Shown: positions 63,207 to 64,000 of the stretch, piece after piece
Layout of the letters: each line of letters starts with the position of its first letter
How positions within the stretch are numbered: the stretch's first letter is position 1
NCBI RefSeq assembly: GCF_051401765.1
Contig: NW_027480492.1
Location: forward strand, 2,356,001 to 2,420,000
Reading direction: 5' to 3'
Length of the DNA: 64,000 bases
Source: Calliopsis andreniformis
Taxonomy: Eukaryota; Arthropoda; Insecta; Hymenoptera; Andrenidae
Position numbers and translations under genes: made by a program
The notes under the pieces: generated by a model
What the model saw: only the letters and a program-made list of their open reading frames with translations
The model's database searches: none
Told to the model about the DNA's origin: nothing

Positions 63207-63280
63207 CAACAATCAGTTGTCAATCCTCAATCCCCAATAGAACATCCTCAATTCACAGTTTTCAATACTCAATACTCAAT
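63207..63280 (+). repeat. Landmark A, 3' truncated
   Basis: R2 counterpart of 52,227. Confidence 0.75.
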
Positions 63281-64000
63281 CTTCAATCCTCAACCCTCAA
63301 TCCTCAAGCCTCAATCCTCATTCTACAATCCTCAATACCGAATCCTCAATCTTCAATCCTCAATACTCTATCCTCAATCGTCAATCCTCAATCCCCAATC
63401 CTCAATCTTCAATCCTCAATCCTCAATCCTAAATCCTCAATCCTCAATCTTCAATCCTCAGTACTCAAACTTCAATCCTCAATCCTCAATCCTCAAACCT
63501 CAACAGTGAGTCCTCAATGTTCAATTCTCAATTCTCAAACTTCAATCCACAATACTGAATCCTCAATCTTCAATCCTCAGTACTCAATTTGCAATCTTCA
63601 ATCCCCAATCCTCAATCCTCAATACTCATTCTCCAATCCTCAATCCTCAATCCTCAATCCCCAATCCTCAATCCTCAATCTTTAATCCTGAATCCTCAAT
63701 ACTCAATACTCAATCCTAAATCTTCAACCCTCAATACTCAATCTTCAATCCTCAATCCTCAATCCTCAATCCTCAATCCTCAAACCTCAATCCTCAATCT
63801 TCAATCCTCAAAACTCAATTTTCAATCCTCAATCCTCAATCCTCAATCCTCAATCCTCAATTCTCAATCCTCAATCTTCAATCCTCAATCCTCAATCCTC
63901 AACCCTCAGTCATCAATACTCAATCTTCAATACTCAATCCTCAATCCTCAATACACAATCCTCAATCCTCAATCCTCAATCCTCAATCCTCAAACCTCAA

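Larger units (their letters stand above)
1..64000 (+). repeat. Heptanucleotide satellite array (TCAATCC)n, whole window
   Basis: Every part of the window reads as CCTCAAT/TCAATCC heptamers or close variants. Common variants are TCAGTCC, TCAGCCC, TCAACCC, TCAAACC, TCAATCT, TCAATAC, TCAATCG and the shortened six-base TCATCC. The plus strand has very little G and the minus strand is the G-rich strand (GGATTGA). Pure runs are short, for example about nine to ten units near 58,217-58,274, and variants come in recurring order. No unrelated insert of 100 bp or more was seen. The array enters and leaves the window without a boundary. I do not recognise this heptamer as a named satellite or a known telomere repeat, and host taxon is undetermined. 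Long plus-strand open frames with an SILNPQS period are a consequence of the repeat and are not annotated as genes. Confidence 0.98.
53699..64000 (+). repeat. Right-domain higher-order unit R2, copy 2 (runs off the window)
   Basis: It starts where R2 copy 1 ends, so the two are directly tandem. It is enlarged by a 2,264-bp tandem duplication (54,190-58,717). Near 63,565 about 140 bp are missing relative to 52,585 onward (offset falls from 10,980 to 10,840). The unit continues past the window edge. Confidence 0.88.

Noticed and set aside
1..64000. Telomere repeat tract
   Set aside because: GGATTGA is not TTAGGG, TTTAGGG, TTAGGC or another telomere repeat I recognise, and the array is highly variant and duplicated in large blocks. 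Scattered CCCTAATCC words, as near 1,211, are single variants.
1..64000. CRISPR array
   Set aside because: There is no alternation of constant repeats with unique spacers of equal size, and no cas genes. All sequence between landmarks is itself heptamer repeat.
1..64000. Low-complexity sequencing or assembly artefact
   Set aside because: The ordered single-base variants, distinct subfamilies and nested duplications with private changes are unlike homopolymer or chimera errors. An artificial duplication of a whole block during assembly cannot be ruled out without reads, and this is noted under the R1 finding.
1..64000. Naming the source organism
   Set aside because: The window has no gene or other taxonomic marker. 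I do not recognise this heptamer with enough certainty to name a species or clade.

Overview
The whole 64 kb window is one uninterrupted satellite DNA array. The plus strand is built from the heptamer TCAATCC (CCTCAAT in another phase; GGATTGA on the minus strand) and its one- and two-base variants, from the first base to the last. I found no supportable protein gene, tRNA, rRNA, transposon, CRISPR array, promoter or terminator. The many plus-strand open frames are an arithmetic by-product of the repeat: the heptamer has no stop codon in any plus frame, and because 7 is not a multiple of 3 all three frames spell the same seven-residue period, S-I-L-N-P-Q-S. The minus strand meets TGA once every 21 bases in the pure repeat. 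Both window edges lie inside the array, so its true length is unknown. An array of this kind and size suggests a eukaryotic chromosome (heterochromatin, centromere-proximal, subtelomeric or sex-chromosome satellite) assembled from long reads. The species cannot be told from the sequence.

The interest lies in the organisation. Pure heptamer runs are short, roughly ten units at most among those I looked at. Most of the array is variant heptamers in a fixed, non-random order, and long stretches of that order are copied elsewhere in the window almost without change. This is a higher-order repeat (HOR) architecture on a 7-bp base. Region by region: (1) about 1-13,980 is a mosaic of 0.4-1.7 kb blocks related to each other and to later parts. 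(2) About 13,985-30,240 (16.3 kb) is repeated at about 31,083-43,945 (12.9 kb) at an offset of 17,097 to 17,340, then 13,684 to 13,705 after a loss of about 3.66 kb in the second copy. (3) About 44,815-53,698 is an 8,884-bp unit whose second copy starts at about 53,699 and runs past the window end. That second copy is enlarged by an internal 2,264-bp tandem duplication. Nested inside are units of 4,334, 2,811, 804, 412 and 90 bp.

Several diverged landmarks punctuate the array: a 124-bp block (landmark A, 25 full-length copies located, constant length), a 95-bp relative (landmark B, in register with the last 95 bp of A), a third relative (landmark C) carrying a perfect 8-bp inverted repeat with a 2-bp spacer, a block with the sequence CAGACCATAAACATC (landmark D) and a CCTTAGG-containing block (landmark E) at a fixed distance before some copies of C. 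Landmark subfamilies differ between the left part (to about 44.8 kb) and the right part, while one 740-bp block stays in register at a distance of 39,610 bp. No genes act together here. The window records repeated unequal exchange or amplification on a strongly strand-asymmetric sequence with very little G on the plus strand.
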